Origin: Cryptomeria japonica
Taxonomy: Eukaryota; Streptophyta; Pinopsida; Cupressales; Cupressaceae
Reading direction: 5' to 3'
Assembly: GCF_030272615.1 (NCBI RefSeq)
Contig: NC_081414.1
Location: forward strand, 51,057,136 to 51,121,135
Length of the DNA stretch: 64,000 bases
Under the pieces are notes generated by a model. It searched no databases and was not told the origin of the DNA. It was given only the letters and a program-made list of their open reading frames with translations. The position numbers were made by a program, and so were the translations under genes. Each line of letters opens with the position of its first letter. Within the stretch, counting starts at the first letter, position 1. This document shows positions 1 through 11,047 of the stretch, in pieces.

Positions 1-579
1 TAAAATATTCTCAACTTACATATCATAAAAGGATCTGCTCCACCAATACCAGATAGAAGAGAAAGTACTTTAATTTAAAGCCATCGGGATAAAATGCTTT
101 CAAGACATATAAAATCAAGTGATCTCTTAGTCATAAAATCAATTCAATTCCAAGTGAACAGGCAATCAAGCATTGAAGGAGAATTCAAGTTGGTGCAGCT
201 GAATTTGGAAGACAAAAGGACTCAATGAAGCCATTAAAGACTTTTGAAGGTCTTAGGAGTGAAGAGCCAATCAATTATGATGTCTTAATGGGGCAGCCTT
301 AAACAACACACAGTAAGCTTTGACTGCTTAGGTGTGTTGTGGGCCCATTCCTTCCCTTGACGTCCCTTCTCGTCTGTTTCCGTTAAAAAGACAATCACCG
401 TTAGCATTTGAATTCAAACAGTGTTCTCGCGTTTGACTGCATAGAACAAAACAAATGGCATAAGAAACTCTCATCTACCTCGCAATTGTCATAGAATACC
501 TCCCCAAGGAGATATTCTCATGTCCTTTCCTGCTTTATGCTGTTGATGAAATACATAAGCGTCCTCACAATGCAGTCAA
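1..579. other. No gene recognised
   Basis: AT-rich sequence with no reading frame of recognisable family and no repeat structure that I can see. It leads into the PPR pseudogene. Confidence 0.4.
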
Positions 580-927
580 TGCAACAAATAGATTTCCATT
601 TCGATCAGTTTTATTTGCCAACGTACTCTCTACCTGTGCCAAAATGGGAGCTTTGGAATAGAGTATGGGCTTCCATCAAAGCAGAAGGTAAGGGAAATTA
701 ATATCAGATGCTTACGGTTGGAAATGCTCTATTTGACATGTTTGGAAAATGTGGAAGTATAGATTGCAGGATATGCACAAGATGTGTTTGAAATGGATTT
801 AGAAACTTCCAACCAAATGTGATTAGTGAGTATAGATATTGTAGTGCAACTGCCTAGGTACACATGCATGCAAAATATGTAAGCTTAGATAAGGCACATG
901 AACTATTTGACATAATGCCTCAAAGAT
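580..927 (+). pseudogene. Pentatricopeptide-repeat (PPR) protein fragment, decayed
   Basis: Short blocks in shifting plus-strand frames read as PPR motifs: NRFPFRSVLFANVLSTCAKM then GALE (from about 580), VGNALFDMFGKCGSID (about 720-765), DVFEM (about 785) and LDKAHELFDIMPQR (about 885-927). The VGNAL-DMFGKCGSID string and the KAHELFDIMPQR helix pair are typical of plant PLS-class PPR proteins, which bind organellar RNA. A stop follows GALE (TAG for an expected CAG) and at least two frameshifts separate the blocks. Only about three of the usual ten or more repeats remain, with no start codon and no E/DYW domain nearby. This is a host-gene relic, not a transposon gene. Confidence 0.72.
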
Positions 928-3900
928 CACCCAATATCCAATGACGGTTGGGAGAAAGAAAACATCATTTTTTTGATAATCTTAAATATTTCTTTATTCA
1001 TCACTATAAATCTATTATGAATATAGTCTCAATATTGCAGAAATTTATTCTATTATGAATGCAATATTTAGGGATGTAATCTTTATATATTTTTTTAATT
1101 AGGAAAAGGTCCTAATAGAATCCCCAACTAATTAATCTACAGAAAGATACCACTAAAGAAAGAAATTCAATCCTCACCACTATGGTCTTGAAGGCTTTTA
1201 AGACACTTGGATTCCTATTTTGGCCCGCTTTTCCTTGACCCTATGTTAAGATAGTAAACTAGTTTGAGAGAATCTATTGGGTGGGAAATTGTGTATGGTT
1301 GCAATTATTTTCATGCATGGAAAGTGATTTAAAGTTTGGACCAATAGAGGATAAGTATTTCTTGAACCTTCAAGGACATGTGTAGAGCACCGCATGGATG
1401 TTTCTCCATTATTGAACTCTTTGAATATGTAAGTAAATTATTTTTGGTTGATGACACAGTAAGTGTGGTATTTGTCTTTTCGATATGTTGTGGATAATAT
1501 TAATCAAATATGGAATTTTTTTGATGCTATATACACTATGTTTTGGATTGAATTTAGGTAAGCGAAGAGGTAATGGAAGAATAAAAGAGGCACACAAAGG
1601 AAGAAGAGTGAAATAGGTGGTTTGGGATGGAGGTTACAAGTATATATGATAATTCGTATGGATAATTTGTTGTCTATAAAGAGGCGAATAAGCTATCACA
1701 ACTTCAACATGAATGAATGCCTCATCTACAAAAGTAAAAGGTACCTCTAATGGTTTCAAAATTTGTCAAAATAGTTATGATATACCAAATAATCAAGTGG
1801 AATATCCTTTAGGTAACTAATATTATCTTCAAACTATTTATTTTGATTTTCATCATATCCTTTCCATGTGCATTTCCCTTGGTTTTAGTCCCATTTTTTC
1901 TTTATTTTATATATATTCAAAACAAAATTTATAGATGCCTCTACTTGTCTCACCACTCATTAATTGTTTGGGATTTTCATTCCATTCACCAAGGTTGGCA
2001 TCTATTCTAAGACTTTGTGTCATGGCCAAGCTAAATTATTTGCCTCTAGTTTCTCTCCAATCTAGTCACCTAGTAGCATGTGAAATCGATCTCTTCCTAA
2101 TTATTATTCTCTCCATCTTGTTAATGACCATTTCAATAATGAATCCTTCCTCATAATTTTGGATAAGTGAGACAATGTTAGCTCAATGAATCTTTTCAAT
2201 CCTCTTTCAAGATTCTTTCCCAAGTAATAATCTTGCATATTGGAAAATAAATTACGCTTCTATTTTTCCAAGCTACTCTTCCTTATAATGTTTAGATTTA
2301 TTCTAAAGTGCTCATTGTGACTCATGTTTACTACTCTTCCTATTAGTCTCATTCCAATATCTCCTACAAAAATATGGAATGATTACATTTATATTTTATT
2401 TGTGTCTCCTAAATATCCACAAAATTTGGAGCAATAATACAATTTTTCAATAATACTATGAGCATCACTTTGATGAAATGAGTACTAAGTGATCCATTCT
2501 TATGAGGGGTTCATGTAAACTACTCATGAGAATGGGTCAGCTTGACTCTAAAACTATGCAAGTGAATCTTGATATAAATATCATAGTATGAAAGTCTTGT
2601 GAAAACACTCACTCTTCTAGCATTGAAAGTTGTGAGAGAGTTATTAAGGGGATTCTCGTGTGTATAGATTCAATGTATAAGTTCAAGACAGATTTTGAGG
2701 TGATATTTCTTTCCTTTTGGTACATCTATCTTTAAATTGGATGTTCTTTTGCCTTCATGGTAGGGAGTAAGTAATTTTTATGTGGGTTCCTTTTTTCATT
2801 CTTGGATTATTAAGGAAAACATAGTTTGTGCAGAGGAGGTTTTGCTTGTTATCTTATAAAAAAATTGGGTATTAGCTATTATAATAAATGATAGACAAAA
2901 CAATGTCCTCTAAGGCTGTTGAAAAGAAATATCTATATGATGGATTCTCTTCCCAATTTATCTTCAAAGTTATTTAGTAAATATTTGGGAAACCAAAATA
3001 GGGTATGTTGATTTGCAAAGGAAGAACTAAATCTCCCAAGCTTGTTCCAACAACCATAAAATTTTATGATTGGGATGCAAGGGAGATTAGTGGATTTGAT
3101 GGGTTGGCTTTGGCTAGATTCACCTAAGACAATTGATGATTTATTAGGCATTGTTTCCGTCGATGCATTGTTAAGGTTATTATGGTTGATTATCAAAGCT
3201 AGTGGGATTCAAATATAGAGGTGTGTTTAAGATAATTCTTATCATTGGTTGGTTAATAAAAATATGGTTTCAAGATTGATGCACAAACATAATAGAAGGG
3301 CACTTTTATGATGTATGTGAAATAATCACATTATTAAGCAAAATAATAGGTAATCTATAGGCAAGAATACTCCATATATAGATATTCTATATGAGGGACA
3401 TGACTAATTCCACAAACTATAAGATTGACTAGGCTTTTCTCATTAGTGGAATCATATAATAGCTAGTGTGTATTGTTGGCTAGATGCATGAATTTGTAGT
3501 TTCCATACAACTAAGAAATGATAATGTTTCTAAGTACAAACCAAGTGGGAACTATGGACCCACTAATCTTATTTGTAACCACTCGCCACGACTATATTAT
3601 GATAACTCTCTTATTGATAATAGAGAGTATCTAATACATTTATTAAGACCCTGATTATGGTCATGGTAGACCACACAAAGAATGACTTCCATAGGAGGCT
3701 AAGAAGGTGATCCATGAACAAGAGTTTGTTTCATTCAATTCTTAACATTAACTATCATTAAGGTGGAGAAATTTTTGAGGTGAGAAATTTAGTGAAATAT
3801 TACTTAATATTCTAACTGGAGATATTACATACTAATCATGAAGTGTGAGTTCATATGGCTCACTAATATATAATGATAAAGTATTACATAATTAAAATTG

Positions 3901-3964
3901 TAAAAAACACTACCTACTTGATATTAAATTTATTATTATTCTAATGTGCAAAGAATAAACAAGA
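928..3964. other. Long stretch without a recognisable gene
   Basis: Three kilobases of AT-rich DNA. The open frames are short and have no family resemblance that I can name. No LTR ends, poly-A tails with target duplications, or tandem arrays were seen. Confidence 0.4.
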
Positions 3965-4795
3965 TTATCTAGGAATTAAATCTGTTACGGTTTCATCATT
4001 AATAGATGGATGGATTGAATGAGTGACCGTTGAAGTAGTTGAATTTGTGCCTATAATTCTAGAGGTTGGAGAGTTTAAAAGCATTGCATGTACATCGATC
4101 ATTGAAGGCCGAATTAATGCATCTACTTGTGCACATAAAAGGCCCACATGAATGCATCTTAAAACTTACTCATTGGATATGCTTTCTACTATTGCTTTGT
4201 CAATCACATCCACAATATTTCCTCTCGCAAAAGATTTCCATACCTAAACAAGAATGACTAATACTCATCTTGATGAGATATATAATATAAAAAAATTGTT
4301 TTATCTTGTATTTTCGCCACCAGCTTAACCTCGTTTAGAAATTGCTCCTTTCCTTGCGTTGATTGAACGGAAAGTCTCTTTACTACTATTTGTATTCCAT
4401 TTGGCATTGTCCCCTGACAAAAAGACAACACAATAATCTTATGATTATATCTCACTATGAATTTATAACCAATTCCAAAACTATAAATTGAGTAAAATAC
4501 TGCTTGAAACTTGTTCTGATAAATTAATTGAGATTAGAAAAGAGGACCACTAAGGAAAACTCATTAATCCTATGCTTATGTTTGACTATAAATTTATAAC
4601 CATTTCCGGAACTATAGAAAAGAGGGCCACTAAGGATTATGTTACCTTGTATACAACGCCAAATCCTCCCTTTCCAAGCTTGTTATTTTCATGGAAATGG
4701 TTAGTTGCGGCCTTGATATTTTCCAACTTACATATTATCTCCTGCTCCTGGCCAATCGCTGTGTCTACCTCTCTGTCTGGATTCTCTGGATAAGT
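3965..4795 (-). pseudogene. Receptor-like protein kinase fragment with an intron and an internal deletion
   Basis: Reading the minus strand from 4795, the sequence gives a juxtamembrane segment and the kinase start IKAATNHFHENNKLGKGGFG then VVYK (glycine-rich loop GKGGFG), ending near 4637. A canonical intron follows: GTAACA after TACAAG, closing with TTTTTGTCAG at about 4416. The next exon (about 4415-4320) reads GTMPNGIQIVVKRLS and QGKEQFLNEVKLVAKIQ, with the ATP-binding lysine in VVKRLS and the helix-C glutamate in NEVKLV. The catalytic HRD and DFG segments are missing. The C-terminal lobe resumes at 4147-4070 as GLLCAQVDALIRPSMIDVHAML. The layout matches cysteine-rich or S-domain receptor-like kinases, but the extracellular part is absent. 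Retention of the intron argues against retroposition. Confidence 0.75.
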
Positions 4796-5486
4796 ATTAC
4801 ACGGGGAGAAATGGGGGTGATGGGGGAGGAGATTACAATCTTGTATCAGGATATAGATTTATTTTCCGACCATAATGTAACGAAAATGAACCAAAAATTT
4901 TCTTGATTCTGTTCTAATACCCTAACTAGCAAGGAATTCTGTTGATACAACTGTAGCACAAGTTCAAGAAAATTTCATCGCAAAAATACCATTCCTCAAG
5001 AGCGCTCGCATCCATAATTCTTTCTCAAAGATGACTTCTTCCTCCGTCCGTAGCTCTTATTGCTGTTGACGGAGGCCCGGGCGTCGCCGTTTACACAACC
5101 CATTTTGGGCTCCCTTGCAGTCGTCCTCGCTGGTTATGTGCCAGCCCTTGGCACTTTGTGCCCGTGGCACTTCGTTCCCTCGTTCCCCACTGCAGCCGTG
5201 TTTGTCACACCAATGATCGCTACAGAGGCGGGACGAATGAGAGGCGAGATTTTGTAAAGAGGAGGGATTTATGAAATGACTTGGTCTTTTTTTTTTTTTT
5301 TTAAGTAATGCACGCGGTCGTCGGAATTTCGATGAACATGGGCACTTTTTAAAAAAAAACCCTAATGTCATTTCATTATCGTCGGAATTCCGATGAAATT
5401 GGGCATTTTAAAAAAAATAAATCAAGTTTGATCACAATATACCTTCTCCGTCGGAATTTTAGGCTAAATGTATTAGTGTATCTCTT
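4796..5486. other. Noncoding stretch with a short duplicated motif
   Basis: No gene recognised. A T16-T17 run lies at about 5286-5302. A motif beginning TCGTCGGAATT and running on to GATGAA, TGGGCA and an A tract occurs at 5318-5359 and again at 5379-5420, with a third partial copy (CCGTCGGAATTTT) at 5448-5460. The copies lie immediately upstream of the broken end of the copia element. Confidence 0.5.
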
Positions 5487-6726
5487 GCAGTTTCTCGGGG
5501 ATGGCCCATTTTTCAAATGAATGTGAAGAGTGCCTTCTTACATGGGGACCTACAGGAGGAAATCTATATGGAGCAGCCTTAGGATTTGTGCAGAACAATT
5601 CTTTGGTTTGCAAAATTCGGCGTTCATTGTATGGTCTCAAACAGGCCCCTTGGGCTTGGTATGAGAAGATGGATTCTTTCTTGCTCTCCACTAGTTTCAC
5701 TTGCAATCATTTTGATCACACAGTGTACATTCAACTTTTTGAGGGTGCGATCCTGATTCTTGTGCTATATGTTGATGATCTCTTCATCACAGGTAGCTCA
5801 TCCTCTATGATTCAACATATTCAGCAAGCCTTGATGGACCAGTTTGAGATGACAGATCTCGGTCTTCTGCACTATTTCCTTGGTCTTCAGGTGATTTAGT
5901 CTTCTGATAGGATCTACATTTACCATCAGAAGTATGCTCTTGACATGCTTCGACGCTTTGGCATGCTTGATTGCAAGCTTGCTCCCACTCCTTTTCAGTC
6001 AGGGGTTGTTTTGATTAATACTTGTCCCACTCCTTCAGTAGATTCTACACTTTACAGGCAGTTGGTTGGCAATTTGTTGTACCTGACTCACACCCGTCCT
6101 GATCTTTCCTTTGCGGTTGGCCTTGTCTGTCCATTCTCCCATGATCCTCATGAGAGTTATTGACAAGCTGCCAAACGTATTTTGCGGTACATTCAGGGCT
6201 CTATTTCTCATGGCATTCACTACACTTCAGGGGAACCTCACATTGTTGGCTACGCTAACTCAGATTGGGCTGGTGATGTCACTGATCAGAAGTCTACTTC
6301 TAGCTTTTTTTTCTATCTTGGCTCTGGTCCTATCACATGGTCTTGCAAGAAGCAGAATGCTCATGCATTATCATCTACAGAGGGTGAGTACCGAGCTGTT
6401 GTGCTCGCCAGTCAGAAGATCTTATGGCTTTGACAGTTGATGACTGAGTTTGGTTTTCCTTCTGATAGTCCCACTGTTCTTTGGTGTGACAATCAGAGTG
6501 CTATTCATATTTCCTGCAACCCGGTAGAGCATCAGCGATCAAAGCACATTGAGCTCCACATTCATTTTATCCGCTAGTTGATTTAGGATGGTTCTCTCAT
6601 TCTGGAGTACATTCCCACTGCCGAGTAGGTTGCAGACATCTTCACAAAACCTTTTCCATCGCCACGCTATCTTCAGTTGCACTCTATGCTTGGGGTGAAG
6701 GAAGTTGTCCTTGGGGGGTCTTTATG
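5487..6726 (+). pseudogene. Ty1/copia polyprotein fragment: reverse transcriptase and RNase H
   Basis: The 3' half of a copia pol gene, starting inside the reverse transcriptase. Readable motifs in order: [19 protein letters not shown] (about 5490), SLYGLKQAP (about 5620), the catalytic ILVLYVDDLFITG (about 5755-5795), TDLGLLHYFLG, YRQLVGNLLYLTHTRPDLSFAV, the RNase H start GYANSDWAGD (about 6250), KKQNAHALSSTEGEY, LWCDNQSAIHI (about 6480), and the C-terminal SKHIELHIHFIR and VADIFTKP. gag, protease and integrase are missing. Breaks include a frameshift after YMEQP, TAG at 5897-5899, TGA after HDPHESY and several stops after 6433. Motif order integrase-before-RT cannot be seen, but YVDD with the SSTEGEY and DIFTKP motifs is diagnostic of Ty1/copia. 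Confidence 0.93.
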
Positions 6727-6735
6727 AGGCCTTCC

Positions 6736-6797
6736 TTCCTCCTCCTCCTCCTCCTCCTTCTTTTTCTTCTTCTTCTTCTTCTTCTTCTTCTTCTTTT
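6736..6797 (+). repeat. Pyrimidine microsatellite (CCT)n then (TCT)n
   Basis: A run of CCT triplets at about 6736-6758 passes into TCT triplets to about 6797. It lies between the copia coding end and its polypurine tract, within the 3' untranslated part of the element. Confidence 0.9.
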
Positions 6798-6972
6798 AGC
6801 ATGTTATTTTATCTCTTTTTGGAGAGGAGTTTTTTGCCACTGGGTTTTCTCCTTTTTCTTCGTTTCATAAAGATTTCATTGTATTTGGCTACCTGATCAG
6901 GCCTTGTTGTCGAGACCCATGTTTTCTGATTTCAGTAGCTGTTATAGGTTTTAGCTTCTCCCTAAGTCTAGA

Positions 6973-6986
6973 TTAAGGGGGGGGGG
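6973..6986 (+). other. Polypurine tract of the copia element
   Basis: The purine run TTAAGGGGGGGGGG lies directly before TGTTAGAGTAATCGGG. This is the expected plus-strand primer site next to a 3' LTR, about 250 bp past the end of the pol frame. Confidence 0.8.
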
Positions 6987-7353
6987 TGTTAGAGTAATCG
7001 GGTCTTTACTTGATTAATTAAACAACATTTGTTTAACTCTTTAAGTTCAATATTATCTCTTTTTACACTTAAGCTAACATTAGGTGTATAATAATTAATT
7101 CTTTTATTAATTATTATGTGCAAGCCTATGTTTTCCCCTTTTAGGGTTTCTTAACCTATTAGAGGTTAATTTTCTTTTCCTTGTATCATTATCACATTAC
7201 ACATTTTGTGAATATTGAGCTCTCATCTTTTTGAGCATATTTTCTGTGTATTGTTTTTTTCTGTTATTTGCTTCCTTGCTTCTCCTTGTAACAGGTTATT
7301 TAGCTTGCAGAGATCTTTAGGCTCCTGTGGTGTTGTATTTCTCAAATCTCACA
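6987..7353 (+). mobile_element. 3' LTR of the truncated copia element (right end uncertain)
   Basis: It starts with the TG of TGTTAGAGTAATCGGG just after the polypurine tract. The sequence is pyrimidine- and T-rich, with conserved-looking motifs such as TTCCTTGTATCA and CTTGTAACAGG. No 5' LTR lies in the window, so the right boundary cannot be fixed by comparison. 7353 is chosen because TCTCACA there offers a CA end. Confidence 0.55.
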
Positions 7354-8596
7354 AATGCCACTTGAATTGAGTACCAATGAGTCAATTGATGTTGACGAGA
7401 ACATGACACCTGTTGCAGCACCGAGGCCATCAGGCTTAGGGACAATAATTTTTTTGCCTCGTTTTTTCAATTGAAGTTTTAGAAGACATTTTGGATAATA
7501 GTTCTTGTTCAATTTTGATTGATACTTCCACACAATGTGTGGAAATTGATGTAATAGAGACATTGGTAGACATATTGATTGGTGACATACAAGTAATGGG
7601 ATGATTGATTGTTTCTCCCAATATACTTTATTTTGTGTCAATGGTTTCAATTGTTTGAGGGTACAGGGTTTCAATGTTTGAATGACTCAAATACTTTCAA
7701 TGGTTACATGTACATTCAATGCTTAATTGGTTTGCATAGTCCAAGCGCTCCAATGTTTGAATGTCTCAAATGCTTTCAACTATTATGTTTATATTCAATG
7801 CTTGAATGGTTTTTCAAGTCCAATGGTTTCGGGTTGGAAAGGGAAGTTTGATATGTTGGTACAATTCACATGTAACAGGATGATTGAGAAAAGGTGTGAA
7901 CAACTACATGCTACAATTTTCGTCTATTGAATGATGTTTATGGCAATAGTTTTGATGTATTAATTTAGCACAACTGATTTGGGTGCCCAACTCGAAACCT
8001 TGCCAATTGAACACCTTTAAAACCTTTCCATTGGTGTGAGGTGTTGAAATTGTGCCATTTTGTACCATCGACCAAGGTCATCACGTGGCATTTTTCTACA
8101 CGGCCACCCAATCCACCAAGCTCTCCCTCCATACTTTCTCTGACCACTTTGAAAATTTCCTTGCAGTGCCATTAACTACGTCTCACCTCACCTTCCATGC
8201 ATACATGTACTCCAATGAGGACACACAATTGTTTGAAAATCTTAATACTTTTTAATTGTGATGCACCCAATCCAGCAAGCTCTCCCTCCATACTTCGTCC
8301 GACCACTTTGATAATTGAAGAGCACGAAGGTTTTTAAACAATGTCATCTCCTTATTGTTTGGGAGTAAGAGAAGTGTAAAACAAGATAAAGGTGTCTTTT
8401 GTGAATGCAACACATAGAGGATCAAAGTTGTTTGAACTTAATTGTCCAATCCGCCTAAGAACTATTTCAAATTGAGTTAGGTCCCTGGGTTCTTGTACAA
8501 TTTCTACAAGGTTGGAGGCCTCTTATTCCAATTGTTGACATATTGGCCCAATCATCACATTACATGTGAATGGAGATCAAAGCATGCAATGACCTT
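7354..8596. other. Noncoding repeat-derived sequence
   Basis: No gene recognised. At 7630-7835 the strand carries a degenerate series of CAATGGTTTCAA- and TTTCAATG-like units. A segment of about 50 bp is duplicated at about 8105-8155 and 8263-8313; both copies read CACCCAATCC, AGCAAGCTCTCCCTCCATAC and GACCACTTTG with few differences. Confidence 0.5.
7630..7835 (-). repeat. Degenerate CATTGAAAC-type minisatellite, opposite orientation
   Basis: Repeated short strings such as AATGGTTTCAA, GGTTTCAATGTTTGAATG and TTCAATGCTTGAATGG. Read on the minus strand they are the same CATTGAAACC and CATTCAAGCATTGAA words that fill 10.0-11.3 kb on the plus strand. Confidence 0.6.
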
Positions 8597-9577
8597 GGGT
8601 GAACTCACAAAGTTGGTTCCCACTTTTTGGTACGTCCTGATTTTTGCTGAAATCATATATTTTTTAGAAAATATAATGATTTAAGCTTTAAGAGGTCCCA
8701 TTTTAAGTAATTAATTGAAGAGAGTTAAATCAAAGGCTCTTAGATCAAAATTTCTTGGATAGAACCTCTCTACTTCTAAATCATACTTGCAATGGAGTCT
8801 CCTTTGCATCTATCAAATGCTGATTAAAAAACTAGTTTTACATTAGCTTTTGGGGGGTCAAATTAATTCATTTAAAAGTATTTAGTCCTTATTATAAGCT
8901 TTCCAAATAGTATAACTTTTAATATATTTAATTTCATTAATATATTTTTATTTTATTTCTTATGAATGTAGGTTTTTCACCGAACATGAACTTCTTTGTT
9001 CAATGCATTGGGAAAAATAGTAAACTAATTCAAGAAAATTCTGAAAAATATCTATGCACTAGGTATTGATGTTTTCTTTCTAACAAAAAAAAGAAAATTG
9101 AATTTTGATATATATAGAACAAGTTATGTGTTCAAACGTACACCTATATCTAAATTATAATTAGTCAAACTTCAAAACTTAAGAAAATGAAAAATATTCA
9201 ACATATCACTATCAAACCAACTGCATGCCCTGGCTATTGATGTTACAAACCAAAATTCAAAATAATTAAGTTTTTATCATTTATAGAAAAAAAATTATGC
9301 ATTTCGGGATACACATCACTCTTAAAAAATGTTGTTTGCTGTAAAAAACTACTTTTTGAGGGAGATGGAAAAATCAATAAAATTTTATTCAAACAAATTG
9401 GAAAAAAATATATTTAGAATTTACAAACAAGATGTTAAAAATCACTACTTTATATTATCTTCAAATTCTTAATGGTTTAAAAGTTATAGGTGTCGGAAAG
9501 TGGAGGTTTTTTTCAAAATATTCATCTAAGTGTCAAAGTTGGTCAAAAAGTGGGAACCAGTATTGTGAGTTCAACCG
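8597..9577. mobile_element. Non-autonomous TIR element, copy 1 (981 bp)
   Basis: The left end reads GGGTGAACTCACAA and continues GTTGGTTCCCACTTTTTG. The right end, read inverted, gives CGGTTGAACTCACAA and then TGGTTCCCACTTTTTG, so inverted repeats of about 32 bp enclose roughly 920 bp of AT-rich noncoding DNA. A second, highly similar copy lies inverted at 35679-36672. A candidate 4-bp target duplication CCTT flanks it (8593-8596 and 9578-9581), if one extra base near the right tip is allowed. No transposase frame. The TIR does not begin with CACTA or another class hallmark that I recognise, so the superfamily is left open. Confidence 0.75.
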
Positions 9578-9581
9578 CCTT

Positions 9582-9692
9582 GTTGGAGCCAGGTCAACAA
9601 AGTACTTGGGTAGAGGTCAAAGTTGGTCTCTCAGTCCACGTGGCATGACATGTTATCTCCAAAGTTTGGGTGCACACGTACTGGGTCCTCAC
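9582..9692 (+). repeat. Dispersed repeat, related to 12275-12360
   Basis: Contains GGTCAAAGTTGGTCT, GTCCACGTGGC, CCAAAGTTTGGGTGCACACG and TACTGGGTCCTC in the same order and spacing as a block at 12296-12360. A shorter relative of the last part (GGTGCGCACAT, CTGGGTCCT) is at 11810-11830. Confidence 0.65.
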
Positions 9693-9702
9693 ACCAATGT
9701 AT

Positions 9703-9895
9703 ATACATGTTCAAGCCATATGTATATGCATGTACATACATACATAAATGTACATGTTCATATAGTGAATGTCTTGAAATTTGAGTTGTAAGTCATGTAG
9801 ATTCATACATGTACATAGACATGTGCATACACATGTGTAAATACATAGACATATGTATATACATACACATGTGCATACACATTTGCACATACATG
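9703..9895. repeat. ACATGT/ACATAC microsatellite
   Basis: Alternating ACATGT, ACATAC and TGTATA words over about 190 bp, interrupted near 9765-9800. The self-complementary ACATGT units allow hairpins on either strand. Confidence 0.85.
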
Positions 9896-10019
9896 TCACT
9901 GTTGATGTATAAGGGTTTGAGGGTTTCTAATTTATAGTTTATGCATTATTTGAAAGAAACAATACTAGTTACAATGAAGCATGACAAATATTAAGTATTT
10001 CATTTGTCAACATTCAAAA

Positions 10020-11047
10020 TTTAATTTAAAGCATCGGGGACATCAAAACATTGAAACTGTTGAAACATGACAACTATTGAAACATGAGAACCATTAATGA
10101 GTTCATTGAAAGAAGAACAATAAAAGTATCTTGACAACTAACTCGCAATCAACCAAATAAATTTCATTTAATTGAGTGTAAACCCTCGGACATGTAACCA
10201 TTCAAGCATTGAATGTACATTTAAGCATTGAAGCAATGAATTGAAATTTGTTAAAAAATGAGACAATGAAACCATTCAAACAGTGAAACCCTTCGAACCA
10301 TTGAAAGCATTCAAACCCTCAAACCCACAAACCCACAAACCTTGAAACTCACAAAGACTCAAACATTCTAATATTCAAATATTCACTTGAACCATTGAAA
10401 CCGAGAAACCGATAAACCCTCAAAAATTCCAACATTCGACAAATTCAAACATTTGCACCATTGAAACATTTGACAAATTCAATTATTTGCACCATTGAAT
10501 AATTTAAAGCCTTGGGGACATCAAAACATTGAAACTATTCAAACATAACAACTATTGAAACTATTGAAACTGTTGAAAATATTGAAACATGACAAGTATT
10601 GAAACTATTGAAACTATTGAAACTTGAGAATATTGAAACTATTGAAACATGACAACCATTAATGAGTTCATTGAAAGAAGAACAGTAAAAGTATCTTGAC
10701 AACTAACTCGCAATCAACCAAATAAACTTCTATTTAATTGAGTGTAAACCGTCAGACATGTAACCATTCAAGCATTGAATGTACATTTAAGCATTGAAGC
10801 AATGAATTGAAATTTGTTAAAAATTGAGACAATTAAACCCTTCGAACCATTGAAATCATTCAAACCCACAAACCCACAAACCCACAAACCTTGAAACTCA
10901 CAAAGACTCAAACATTCAAATATTCAAATATACACTTGAACCATTGAAACCGAGAGACCAAGAAACCCTTAAAAATTCCAACATTCGACAAATTAAAACA
11001 TTTGCACCATTGAAACATTCGACAAATTCAATTATTGCACCATTGAA
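10020..11047 (+). repeat. Two-copy tandem duplication of a CATTGAAAC-rich unit
   Basis: Copy 1 is about 10020-10498 and copy 2 about 10501-11047. Both start TAATTTAAAGC and GGGGACATCAAAACATTGAAAC, share CAACTAACTCGCAATCAACC and GACATGTAACCATTCAAGC in the same order, and end near GCACCATTGAA. Copy 2 is longer because ATTGAAACT words have expanded at about 10545-10650. Within each copy the word CATTGAAAC and variants recur at a period near 9-10 bp. Similar words continue to about 11340. Confidence 0.85.

Noticed and set aside
5057-5371. Open frames on both strands, possible exon.
   Set aside because: Low-complexity translations, a poly-T run inside the minus-strand frame and no recognisable domain.
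7342-7674. Minus-strand frame of 110 codons.
   Set aside because: No family resemblance, and it overlaps the copia LTR edge and the start of repeat-rich DNA.
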